Positions 54,132 through 61,637 of a stretch of DNA of 64,000 nt are shown piece by piece (within the stretch, counting starts at the first letter, position 1; each line of letters starts with the position of its first letter). Source of the stretch: Shinella sp. CPCC 101442. Lineage in GTDB: Bacteria; Pseudomonadota; Alphaproteobacteria; Rhizobiales; Rhizobiaceae. Made by a program: the position numbers and the translations under genes. The stretch lies in NCBI RefSeq assembly GCF_024704725.1, contig NZ_JALIQS010000002.1, positions 620,001-684,000 on the forward strand, written 5' to 3'. The notes below the pieces were generated by a model. That model was not told the origin of the DNA. It saw only the letters and a program-made list of their open reading frames with translations, and searched no databases.

Positions 54132-55091
54132 ATGAAACTCGGTTTCGTTTCCGACAGCCTTGGCGGCCTGTCTTTCGATGCCCTCCTCGACAATGCCGCG
54201 CGGCTTGGCGTTTCAGGCGTCGAGGTGAACACGGGCGGCTGGTCCACGGCCCCACATTTCGATCTCGAAGCGATGAAGCACAGCGCGGATGCGCGCCGGC
54301 ACTTCACCGGAGCCTTCCAGGACCGCGGCCTTGAGATCATCGCGCTCAACGCCAATGGCAATCCGCTACACCCGACCCAGCCAGAGCAGGCTGAATGCCT
54401 GAAGGATACGATCCGCCTCGCCGGAGACCTCGGCATCAAGACCGTCTGCACCATGTCCGGCCTGCCGGCTGGCAGCGCGGGCGACCTCATGCCGAACTGG
54501 GTCGTCTCGTCCTGGCCGCCGGAGACGCAGGAAATCCTGCGCTACCAGTGGGAGGAAAAGCTCCTTCCGTTCTGGACGGAGATCGCCGCTCTCGCAAAAG
54601 AATGCGGCGTGGAGCGCATCGCGCTTGAGCTGCACGGCAATCAATGCGTCTACAATGTCCCTTCGCTCCTGAGGCTGCGTTCTGTCATCGGCCCTGTCAT
54701 TGGCGCCAATCTCGACCCTTCCCATCTGTTCTGGATGGGGGCCGATCCATTGGTCGCCGCCGAGGCGCTCGGCGAGGCCATCTTTCATGTGCACGCCAAG
54801 GACACGATGCTGAATGCCCCGGTCCAGGCGACGACCTCGCTTCTGGAAAACGGCTCGCTGATGAACATTCCCGGCCGAAGCTGGTCCTATGTGACGCTCG
54901 GTTTCGGCCATGGCGAAGCCTGGTGGCGGCAGTTCTGCTATCGTTTGACGATGGCAGGCTATGACGGCTGGCTTTCGATTGAGCACGAGGACGTGCTGCT
55001 CAACAGCCTCGAGGGACTGGAAAAGTCGGTCGCACTCCTGAAGACGGTCATGCCGGTCGCGGCAAGCGATTTCAAACTGCAGGCGATTTGA
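54132..55091 (+). CDS. Sugar phosphate isomerase/epimerase-like TIM barrel
   Basis: 319 residues of the AP endonuclease 2 fold. Likely metal ligands are in LELHGNQCVYN, NLDPSHLFWMGADP, HVHAKDTML and SIEHEDVLL. The start MKLGFVSDSLGGLSFD is typical. It lies directly after the dehydrogenase and so may isomerise or dehydrate its keto product. The reaction is not predictable from sequence. The ATG follows GGAACT. Confidence 0.8.
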   Translation: MKLGFVSDSLGGLSFDALLDNAARLGVSGVEVNTGGWSTAPHFDLEAMKHSADARRHFTGAFQDRGLEIIALNANGNPLHPTQPEQAECLKDTIRLAGDLGIKTVCTMSGLPAGSAGDLMPNWVVSSWPPETQEILRYQWEEKLLPFWTEIAALAKECGVERIALELHGNQCVYNVPSLLRLRSVIGPVIGANLDPSHLFWMGADPLVAAEALGEAIFHVHAKDTMLNAPVQATTSLLENGSLMNIPGRSWSYVTLGFGHGEAWWRQFCYRLTMAGYDGWLSIEHEDVLLNSLEGLEKSVALLKTVMPVAASDFKLQAI

Positions 55092-55096
55092 CGGTC

Positions 55097-55495
55097 ATGC
55101 CGTCGAAAACCGCGGCTCCGCAAAAGGTGCGCCCGAGACAAAAGGCACCGCCGGAGAACCTCTCGGAGTTGAAGGAGCGAATCGTCTACGGACAGCTGGC
55201 GCTCTCCGAGGATTCACAACGTCTCCTCGGGGTCGCACTTGAGGATCCCGCTCTCATTGCCTTTGGAACCGTGGCCTCCGTCGCCCATGCGTGTTCGGTC
55301 TCGATGGCGACGGTGGCGAGAACGGGTCGTGCTTTCGGATTTGGAGGGTTCCGAGACTTACGCGCCATTTTCAGGACCTACATTCGTCACCTTGGTGGCG
55401 GCGCGCCCGACTTTTCCCTCCCCACCGATACTGTTGCAAATCCGCAAGGTTTTCGGCGCTTCGACGGGGACAATCACAAAGTTCTTCGCGAGTGA
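55097..55495 (+). pseudogene. Truncated RpiR-family regulator (HTH domain only)
   Basis: 132 residues. Residues about 20-100 are an RpiR HTH_6 domain with TVASVAHACSVSMATVARTGRAFGFGGFRDLRAIFRTYIRH. The frame then ends within 30 residues, before any SIS ligand domain; the family is usually about 280 residues. The following 90 bp lead straight into a lipoprotein gene, so the sensor half has been deleted rather than frameshifted. It could still bind DNA without a ligand response. The start is five bases after the isomerase gene; a TTG at 55088 would overlap it by four bases. Confidence 0.65.
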
Positions 55496-55589
55496 TTCCC
55501 CTTTGACGCGGGCTGCGCTATGGCGAATCGAGGCTCGCTTTCGAGTCGCCCTCCACACGGCCGCACCGAAGTCCAAGGATATGGCACAC

Positions 55590-55925
55590 ATGAACTCCCG
55601 CATTGCAATTCTGGCAGGCGTCGCGCTTGCTCTCGCCGGATGCACCACCGCTACCATCGCGTCCAACCCGCTGCAGGCCCGCTGGAACGGCAAGACCGCT
55701 GGCAGCTTCTTTGCGGCCTATGGCCCGCCGCAGTCCGATACCGCGGGCTCGGGTGGTTCGACGCTCTACAAGTGGCGTGGCGGCTTTGCCAAGGGCAAGT
55801 CCTGCACGGTCGAGCTCACCGTGAGCGAGAGCTACAAGATCATCAACATCCGCGCCGTCGCCGATCGTCCCGATCCGAAGGGCGGCCCCTCGCACTGCGA
55901 AAAGGTTCTCGACGCCGCCAAGTGA
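55590..55925 (+). CDS. Small lipoprotein, unknown function
   Basis: 111 residues. Signal peptide with lipobox LAGC (Cys18 in VALALAGCTT), then a small domain with RWNGKTAGSFFAAYGPP and LYKWRGGFAKG. The spacing of two later Cys residues (CTVELT, HCEKVL) suggests a disulfide in the periplasm. AAGGA lies ten bases before the ATG at 55590; an ATG at 55581 is too close to that site. It belongs to no family I recognise, though the first motif resembles small outer-membrane lipoproteins of rhizobia. Confidence 0.75.
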   Translation: MNSRIAILAGVALALAGCTTATIASNPLQARWNGKTAGSFFAAYGPPQSDTAGSGGSTLYKWRGGFAKGKSCTVELTVSESYKIINIRAVADRPDPKGGPSHCEKVLDAAK

Positions 55926-55994
55926 ACACGGCGCATCGATCGATCCTTTGATGGCCGTGCGGAGACGCGCGGCCTTTTCATTTGGAGGACTGAG

Positions 55995-56735
55995 ATGGAA
56001 GACGACCGCCTTTACCACGACCCCGATCTCGCCGATTTCTACGATCTGGAAAACGGCTGGGCGCGGGCGCCCGACTTCGATTACTGCCAGGCTCTCGCCA
56101 GGGATGCGAAAAGCGTGCTCGACCTTGGCTGCGGCACCGGCGAGCTGGCCGCGGCGCTGGCGGAGGGCCGCATGGTCGTCGGCGTCGATCCGGCGCCCGC
56201 CATGCTGGACATCGCCCGGGCAAAACCCGGCGCGGCGGAGTTCATCGAGGGCGACGCCCGTACGCTGCGGCTCGACCGCCGTTTCGACCTCGTGCTGCTC
56301 ACCGGCCATGCCTTCCAGGTCTTTCTGACGCCGGAAGACCGCCGCGCGGCGCTCGCCACCATCGCCGCCCACCTTGCTCCCTCCGGCCGCTTCATCTTCG
56401 ATAGCCGCAACCCAGCCTGCCGCGAATGGGAGGAGTGGGGGCCTGAAGAATCCCTCCGTCTCGTCGAACATCCGCGCCTCGGCACCGTCTCCGCCTGGAA
56501 CGACATCGCCCACGACCCCGCCACCGGCATCGTGACCTACGGCACCCACTACGAAATTCAGGCCACCGGAAAACGCCTCTCGGCAGCATCGCGCATCGCG
56601 TTTCCGGACAAGGCCGAACTGGAGACGTTGATCGGCGAGGCAGGCCTGAAGGTGGACCGCTGGCTTGGCGACTGGGAGGGGAATGCGTGGCACGAGGGGG
56701 CGAAGGAGCTTATTCCGCTCGGGCGCATCGCTTAG
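55995..56735 (+). CDS. Class I SAM-dependent methyltransferase
   Basis: 246 residues. Motif I is VLDLGCGTGELAAAL (about 38-52), the acidic loop is VVGVDPAPAMLDIARAK, and motif IV FDLVLLTGHAFQVF follows. A C-terminal sheet region is typical of small-molecule methyltransferases. GGAGG precedes the ATG at 55995. The substrate is unknown and the gene stands alone. Confidence 0.85.
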   Translation: MEDDRLYHDPDLADFYDLENGWARAPDFDYCQALARDAKSVLDLGCGTGELAAALAEGRMVVGVDPAPAMLDIARAKPGAAEFIEGDARTLRLDRRFDLVLLTGHAFQVFLTPEDRRAALATIAAHLAPSGRFIFDSRNPACREWEEWGPEESLRLVEHPRLGTVSAWNDIAHDPATGIVTYGTHYEIQATGKRLSAASRIAFPDKAELETLIGEAGLKVDRWLGDWEGNAWHEGAKELIPLGRIA

Positions 56736-56931
56736 AAGAGCGGGGCGGCGGGGCGTCTTGAACACGCCCCGTTCACCCTTCCGCGCCACGGTCCGGCTGC
56801 GCGTGTTGAACTGCATGCAAGAGATTTCCGCATCCCTGACCGAGTAGGGGGCGGCGAGGCCGTCGCGGTTTGGGTCTGACAACCCGACAGCGCCCGCCCA
56901 GCGACGGCGAGCACCAGCCGTTGTGTTTCAT
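56735..56931 (-). pseudogene. Decayed small lipoprotein gene
   Basis: From the ATG at 56931 the minus strand reads MKHN and then loses sense. The adjoining frame reads TQRLVLAVAGRALSGCQTQT, which resembles a lipoprotein signal with lipobox LSGC. Past about 56845 the third frame reads YSVRDAEISCMQFNTRSR, with good codon pattern. Two frameshifts would restore one small lipoprotein. I rate this as a likely remnant; chance is possible. Confidence 0.3.
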
Positions 56932-57105
56932 GAGATTCTTTATGTGCGGAATTACTGACGCGCAAACCGTGGTTGGGCCGACCGCACATTGCAAGAGGCA
57001 TCTCACTCGCCACCTCGCCAGCCGGACGATTCGCCGGCATGCCCTTGCCTTCTTTTCTTAGCTGGTCTTCATTTCGATGAAATTCCACCATGGATGGTTT
57101 GTTTG

Positions 57106-57336
57106 ATGGATACATTCCGTGCCATGGCCGCATTCGCAGTCAGTTTCACAATAGGGCTACCCTTGGCGGTCTGGCTGGTGTTCGAGGGCAGCGCGGCGTT
57201 TGGCATCGGGGACGGCGGTTTTGGCGATCTCGTCTGGCTTCTTCCTGCGTCCCTAATCGGAGCGATTGTATTCGCTCTGATCGGGACAGGCCTGATCGAG
57301 AAATTTTGGAGCCCGTCAAAGGACGAATCCGAATAA
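57106..57336 (+). CDS. Small membrane protein, unknown function
   Basis: 76 residues with two hydrophobic helices (about 5-27 and 40-63) and a short acidic C-terminus. The start at 57106 lacks a clear ribosome site; the in-frame ATG at 57094 is an alternative. I do not recognise the family. It is the last gene before base composition falls at the island. Confidence 0.5.
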   Translation: MDTFRAMAAFAVSFTIGLPLAVWLVFEGSAAFGIGDGGFGDLVWLLPASLIGAIVFALIGTGLIEKFWSPSKDESE

Positions 57337-57838
57337 CTAGATTGGCCTAGGCACTATTTCGGTTTGACACCAACGGCGGACCAGATAGCGCTGCGGGCCG
57401 TTAATGTAGAGGTCCAGATCGTTCCCGCAGTCCTGCCGTGATGAGAGATGGTGCACTTTGATGCAGTGCGGAAAAGCCCATGTCGGGCATTCACGCGACG
57501 GCAATACCAAGCTTTTCCAGCTACTTCTGAGAAATTGATCTTATTGAGAAATAAAACCGTGGCTGGGGCGCCAGGATTCCCAGCTAGGGATTTCGCCCTT
57601 TTTCAAGCCATTGAGAAGGTTAACAAATCCTGATCACCTAAAATGCTTGTACGACACTCTTGTACGACATTCCGGAGCGGCAGTCCGGAGGAATCTTCAC
57701 ACACGGAAATTATTTCCGCTTTGGGTCCAATTGCGGACTGCAGATGAAATCAGAGGAAGGCGGCTTGGAAGGGCAGGATAGAGTTGGATAGCTCGACCCT
57801 TCAGTGACTGATTGGACCAATCTTTCCGGTTAGTTGCA
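57337..57838. other. Intergenic island-edge region
   Basis: 502 bases without a convincing gene and with lower GC than the region to the left. Near the middle is a tRNA 3'-end look-alike (57560-57579). An 11-bp direct repeat CTTGTACGACA at 57646-57656 and 57659-57669 (13-bp period) follows. These are the sort of marks left by site-specific integration. No integrase is visible. Confidence 0.5.
57560..57579 (-). repeat. tRNA 3'-end fragment, possible attachment site
   Basis: The minus strand reads GAATCCTGGCGCCCCAGCCA. This fits the last 20 bases of a tRNA: the end of the T-loop (GAAT), a T-stem half (CCTGG), acceptor half (CGCCCCA), discriminator G and CCA. A U1-A72 pair and G73 are typical of tRNA-Gln. 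The rest of a tRNA is missing upstream, so it may be an att copy made when an island integrated at such a gene. Confidence 0.4.
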
Positions 57839-59764
57839 TCAAGAAAAGAAAGTTCGCCTGTCCTCAAACACCGGCCAAGCCCTGCCATAGTCGGACAGTT
57901 GTGGTGCCGAGCATACGACGGTTAGAAAGCTGCCTTTACCGTCTTCATCTCGTTTGAGTCGTGTAATGGCGGCATAGGCCGCGGCCATGTCCTCCGGGCT
58001 CATCGCGTGGCCGAGATGCAGCACCAGCACTCTGGCTTCCCAACCTTTAAAGCTGTGCAGAGTCGTAGCCTTTACGCGGGGCCGCCCAAGAAAGAATGCC
58101 ATCTTGCGACGATTTTGTTCTCCTTTGCTTTCCGCGAAGGTGTGGGCGCTGGAAATGCCCCAAGGTTCCCCATTAAGCCTGTCCACGACCTGCCTGCCGA
58201 TCTCGTGTGAGCTGCATAAGAAGGTTATATCAGTGTTCGACAGTCCATGATTAGGTCCCGTGAGCTTCATTATGCTCAAGACCGCATTCAAACAGGCGTT
58301 GACGACCTCTTGATCATCACATTGAATCCATTTCAGTGCGCAGGGGGATATTCCCAACTCCCGCTGTTCGGGCTGCGGAATGATACGGGTATCAGGTGGC
58401 AGAAACAGCTCCGCGAAATTTTGGCTGAGCGACAGGAGTTCCGTAGGCAGGCGGTAACTTACATCGAGCTTGGCCCAAGCGCCCGAAAAGCCCGCGCGTG
58501 TCATTGCCGCCTCTGTCCAGCTTTTGGCCGTGCCGTATAGGTCCTGCGACGTATCCGCTACGAGAACCATTTCTCCGCCCTCGCGCAGCGCCCGTCTGAG
58601 CGCGTTCCACCACAAAGGCAAATAGTCTTGCCCCTCGTCTACAAGGATCGCATCGTACTTTTGGTCTTCCGGGGCACCCGCAGCCGCCCGCAACGCGAGT
58701 TCCGGTACCTTTTGATTCAGGATCGGCGGCAGAATAGGGCGCAGCCGTCGCGCCTCTTCCCGTGGCTGAAGATTCTGGTTCTTGATCTTGGTGATCGGAC
58801 GCATGATTTCCACATACTCGTTGGCGAAGCCTGAGTTCCAACAGACATTGCCGCACCATTCGTGGAAATGGGTGAATGTCAGCCGCCCGGGAGTCTTTCC
58901 CCTTTTTCGTTCTCGGACGACAAGGTCACGAAGGTAGTGCCAAAGTGTCATGTTGTAAGTGACGATCAGGACATCCTTGCCCTCGTCGATAAGCCTGGCG
59001 GCGCGGGCGGCCAAGACGAGCGACTTCCCCGATCCTGCAGGGCCGCGAATCCGTCGGTACCCGCTACTGGTGCGTGTCTCGGCAAGATTGCGTTGTGCCG
59101 CGTCCAACTGTAGCGGTCGACGCTGCTCCCTTGCGAAGTCGGGCTCAACCAGCCACCCTCTCAAGTCGTCGGCCAGCTCGGGCCGCATGTATCCCTTGCC
59201 TTTGCGTTCGAGCAAGGGCGCTGCCGTATTCACCATCTCGCGCGCCAGTTCTTCACGCCCGACGATGGGCCAGAACTCCGCCCGCCGTTCCTTCTCATTG
59301 TCCTTCAAGAAGTGGGCCTGGAGTTCCCGTACCAGGTCGGAATCGGCCATGGGGAAAATCAGCCCAGCGTTGATCGCGCCAAAGCCTGCCTTTTGTTCTA
59401 GGCGCGGGCAGTAGACGTTAAAAATTGCCTCCTTGTAGCGACGTATCTTGTCGAAGGGGTTTTCGACTTTGAAACTTCGGCCATCGCGCGGCGTCGCCCA
59501 TAGTTCCTTGTAGCCCTTGTGGTATTCCCTGACCTCGTAGCGCATCGCGTCGAGGTTCCAGTCCTTGACCTCGTAGATGCCGATCCCAATGTCCGGGTTG
59601 AGGAGCACGAAATCCGGGCGCAGACCGTTGAAATGCGGCTGGGTGTAGATTTCCCACTCGGGCGGCAAAAGCTTATCGAAAAAGTCCAGGGCAATTTTCT
59701 CGCCTGCCGTCAAGGGCTGACGCAGATGGCCGTGCTCGTGCCGGGGTGGCTCAATCCTTCTCAT
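57839..59764 (-). CDS. NERD-nuclease/UvrD-like helicase
   Basis: 641 residues. The N-terminal NERD domain (about 10-135) has the nuclease pattern PDF (Asp51) and EVK (Glu65, Lys67). A superfamily 1 helicase follows with Walker A GPAGSGKS (241-248), motif II DEGQD (376-380), VSYRLP and TTLHSFKGWEARVLVLHL near the end. It should cut and unwind DNA or RNA. The ATG at 59764 has AGAGGA upstream. Last gene of the four-gene operon starting at 60948. NERD-helicase proteins turn up in phage-defence contexts, but a repair role is possible. Confidence 0.85.
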   Translation of the reverse strand: MRRIEPPRHEHGHLRQPLTAGEKIALDFFDKLLPPEWEIYTQPHFNGLRPDFVLLNPDIGIGIYEVKDWNLDAMRYEVREYHKGYKELWATPRDGRSFKVENPFDKIRRYKEAIFNVYCPRLEQKAGFGAINAGLIFPMADSDLVRELQAHFLKDNEKERRAEFWPIVGREELAREMVNTAAPLLERKGKGYMRPELADDLRGWLVEPDFAREQRRPLQLDAAQRNLAETRTSSGYRRIRGPAGSGKSLVLAARAARLIDEGKDVLIVTYNMTLWHYLRDLVVRERKRGKTPGRLTFTHFHEWCGNVCWNSGFANEYVEIMRPITKIKNQNLQPREEARRLRPILPPILNQKVPELALRAAAGAPEDQKYDAILVDEGQDYLPLWWNALRRALREGGEMVLVADTSQDLYGTAKSWTEAAMTRAGFSGAWAKLDVSYRLPTELLSLSQNFAELFLPPDTRIIPQPEQRELGISPCALKWIQCDDQEVVNACLNAVLSIMKLTGPNHGLSNTDITFLCSSHEIGRQVVDRLNGEPWGISSAHTFAESKGEQNRRKMAFFLGRPRVKATTLHSFKGWEARVLVLHLGHAMSPEDMAAAYAAITRLKRDEDGKGSFLTVVCSAPQLSDYGRAWPVFEDRRTFFS

Positions 59765-59804
59765 CAGTCCTCTTTCCCCAATAAACCTAGTAGCGCATTG
59801 AGAT

Positions 59805-60182
59805 TTATTCTTCTTGAGAAAACATCTTGTTACGAAGCTTCTCGTGGAAGCCATCCTCTACCTCAAGCACCCCACCTTTCTGCAAGATTGCCAATGCCGA
59901 CCCAGGCTGCAGCATCTGGCTCTGCTTCAGAGCCCTCTCTGTTGCATCCATGATCGCATCAACATGTGCGACGGAAGAGGCTGCATAGGCTGCCAACCTC
60001 GACGACAGCTCCTCAGCAACCACCGCTGAGGCTGTCTTGCCGGAGAGAACCGCAATAAGTTCGAGCATCACTGCTACCTTCTCGCCCGGACGCACATTGA
60101 CCATGGTGTAGTCTTCCGCGCGAATTTCGGCCTGTGCCTCTCCGATGTCCTCGATCACCTTTGAAAGGATACCCCTGCTCAT
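59805..60182 (-). CDS. Unknown protein of the helicase operon
   Basis: 125 residues, mostly helical, acidic in the first third (VIEDIGEAQAEIRAEDYT). A middle segment VRPGEKVAVMLELIAVLSGKTASAVVAEELSSRLAAYAASS suggests a helical dimer or coiled coil, and the C-terminus is amphipathic. I do not recognise the family. The start overlaps the stop of the upstream gene by four bases (ATGA), so synthesis is coupled. The helicase start is 40 bp downstream. Confidence 0.65.
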   Translation of the reverse strand: MSRGILSKVIEDIGEAQAEIRAEDYTMVNVRPGEKVAVMLELIAVLSGKTASAVVAEELSSRLAAYAASSVAHVDAIMDATERALKQSQMLQPGSALAILQKGGVLEVEDGFHEKLRNKMFSQEE

Positions 60183-60688
60183 TTCTTCAATCCTTTCAGC
60201 TTGCTTTTGAGGCCAATGAACGTCTCGCTGTTGAATGCGTTTTCCGGGGCGTCAGGCTCCGGCATGCGTTCGTGCGGAGAATTGAATTCCAAGATGCTGC
60301 GTAGCAGATGGCGGCAATCTGAACCGATCGCATCGTAGACCCAAGGCTGCGCCAAGGCGTCGTAACTGGCTTGCTCATCCGCGGTCAGGGCCAGAAGTGC
60401 CCGGGCATCATCGTCCTGAACGCTCATCAATTCGTCCCGCAAGAAGTCATGCAAAAGCACATTGATCAGCGTTGACCTGGTCACGTCCTGCTGATCGGCA
60501 AGCGCATCTAGCAAGAGGATGTCATGCTGCCTGATCCGAATGTTGAACTTTCGGTCGCTCTTGATCTTCTTGGGAGGTGTCTTATCCACAAGTTCTGAAA
60601 GGGATTCCGGCTTTATGCGGATGGTAAACTCTCCATCCAGAACCGTGCCCTGGCGGACAGGAAAAGTTCTCGAACGCTGCTCGGTCAC
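60179..60688 (-). CDS. Ribbon-helix-helix-like protein of the helicase operon
   Basis: 169 residues. Residues about 48-87 (KFNIRIRQHDILLLDALADQQDVTRSTLINVLLHDFLRDEL) have the beta-strand, helix, turn and helix pattern of ribbon-helix-helix DNA-binding proteins, similar to MetJ/CopG-type antitoxins. The rest is unfamiliar and partly acidic. It could be an operon regulator or an antitoxin for the DUF4258 protein upstream, whose stop overlaps its start by four bases. Function is inferred from fold pattern only. Confidence 0.6.
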   Translation of the reverse strand: MTEQRSRTFPVRQGTVLDGEFTIRIKPESLSELVDKTPPKKIKSDRKFNIRIRQHDILLLDALADQQDVTRSTLINVLLHDFLRDELMSVQDDDARALLALTADEQASYDALAQPWVYDAIGSDCRHLLRSILEFNSPHERMPEPDAPENAFNSETFIGLKSKLKGLKK

Positions 60689-60948
60689 GACCGCATCCTC
60701 CTCGTATTCGGGTAGACAGTGATCAGGGTCTCGCCCTCCATGACAACCGATGCCCCCCCTCGCCTTGCCAGCCGCTCCAGAAGTTTCAGTTCGTTACGCT
60801 TCTGCTGGAGCAACGACCCAAGAACCTTTTGGGGAAGCTCCAAGCGGTTCCCCCTGCCATTCCATTCCCCCAGCTCGAGAATCGTTCCAACGACATCCTT
60901 GGAAAGGCCACGTTGACGCATTCGATCTTCAGCATGTTTTGTCAGCAT
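60685..60948 (-). CDS. DUF4258 family protein
   Basis: 87 residues. HAEDRMRQRGLSKDVVGTILELGEW (about 5-29) and the C-terminal strand GETLITVYPN match DUF4258, a RelE/BECR-like fold often found in toxin or nuclease-like contexts. First gene of the operon with the ribbon-helix-helix, unknown and NERD-helicase proteins. The ATG at 60948 is the third of four ATGs made by a 13-bp repeat. The only good ribosome site (AAGGA at 60986-60982) sits seven bases before the first one at 60974, which opens a 10-codon leader in another frame. Confidence 0.75.
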   Translation of the reverse strand: MLTKHAEDRMRQRGLSKDVVGTILELGEWNGRGNRLELPQKVLGSLLQQKRNELKLLERLARRGGASVVMEGETLITVYPNTRRMRS

Positions 60949-60976
60949 GTTTTGTCAGCATGTTTTGTCAGCATGT
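60931..60976 (-). repeat. 13-bp tandem repeat across a start codon
   Basis: Three exact copies of ATGCTGACAAAAC on the minus strand (starting at 60974, 60961 and 60948) are followed by ATGCTG at 60935. Each copy carries an ATG, and the 13-base period puts successive ATGs in different frames. The first gives a leader that stops at 60942, and only the third reads the DUF4258 gene. Gain or loss of copies would change which frame follows the ribosome site. Confidence 0.9.
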
Positions 60977-60987
60977 TGATTTCCTTT

Positions 60988-61637
60988 TGCAAATCCTGGC
61001 CTTAATTTATATGAAATCTTGGCTATGTCAATAGCCATTTTATGGCTATTTTTCACTTGTCATAAATGGAGAGGCTATGCTGGTCCCCGCGGACACGAAA
61101 CGACCAAAGCTTGTTCTGCCGGCTTTGAGTCGGGGATAAGAACAAACACCGCGGACTCAACTTCATCGCCGGCCTCATCTCGACGGGCGACGCAAGGCTC
61201 CGACTCGCTGTTTGCTCCAACTGAAGAAATGGCTGATTTGCCCACACAGTGATTGCTACCGCGCGAGCAGGAACCACGTCACGCGCGCCGCAAGGTCTCG
61301 CAAGGGGTGCTGTCCTCGCTCTATGGCTAATCTCAGTTAGGTGCGATACCGCGCGCATACCAATCCGCGCGACCGCCGCGATCCTCGCCGCACAACGGAT
61401 GTAATCCTGCCGCCACTGCATCCATTTCAGGTGAGTTCGGGCCGAAAGGGGGATCGCCCGCATGTCAGAAACATGGCTATTGTCGGATGCAAGGATGGGC
61501 TAGCGTACTCGCCGTTGATCAAGCCAAGAAAGCACTTAGGTAGATGGAACGTCCAACACCGGGAAACTCGTAGACCTCGACGCCGCGGTTCCCGCTTAGT
61601 CTTTGCTCCAAGAGTTTGTGTCCGAGACCCAAGCCCC
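60988..61637. other. Stretch without a confident gene
   Basis: 650 bases between divergent genes. It is AT-rich near 61000-61060, which probably holds the promoter of the DUF4258 operon. GGAGAGG before an ATG at 61077 opens only 20 codons. Patches at about 61150-61210 and 61370-61410 have gene-like codon pattern in short frames and may be remnants. No named element was recognised. Confidence 0.45.

Noticed and set aside
61077-61139. A 20-codon frame with GGAGAGG before an ATG on the plus strand
   Set aside because: Nothing but the ribosome-like site supports it, the peptide is unlike a membrane or known small protein, and no continuation in other frames is coherent.
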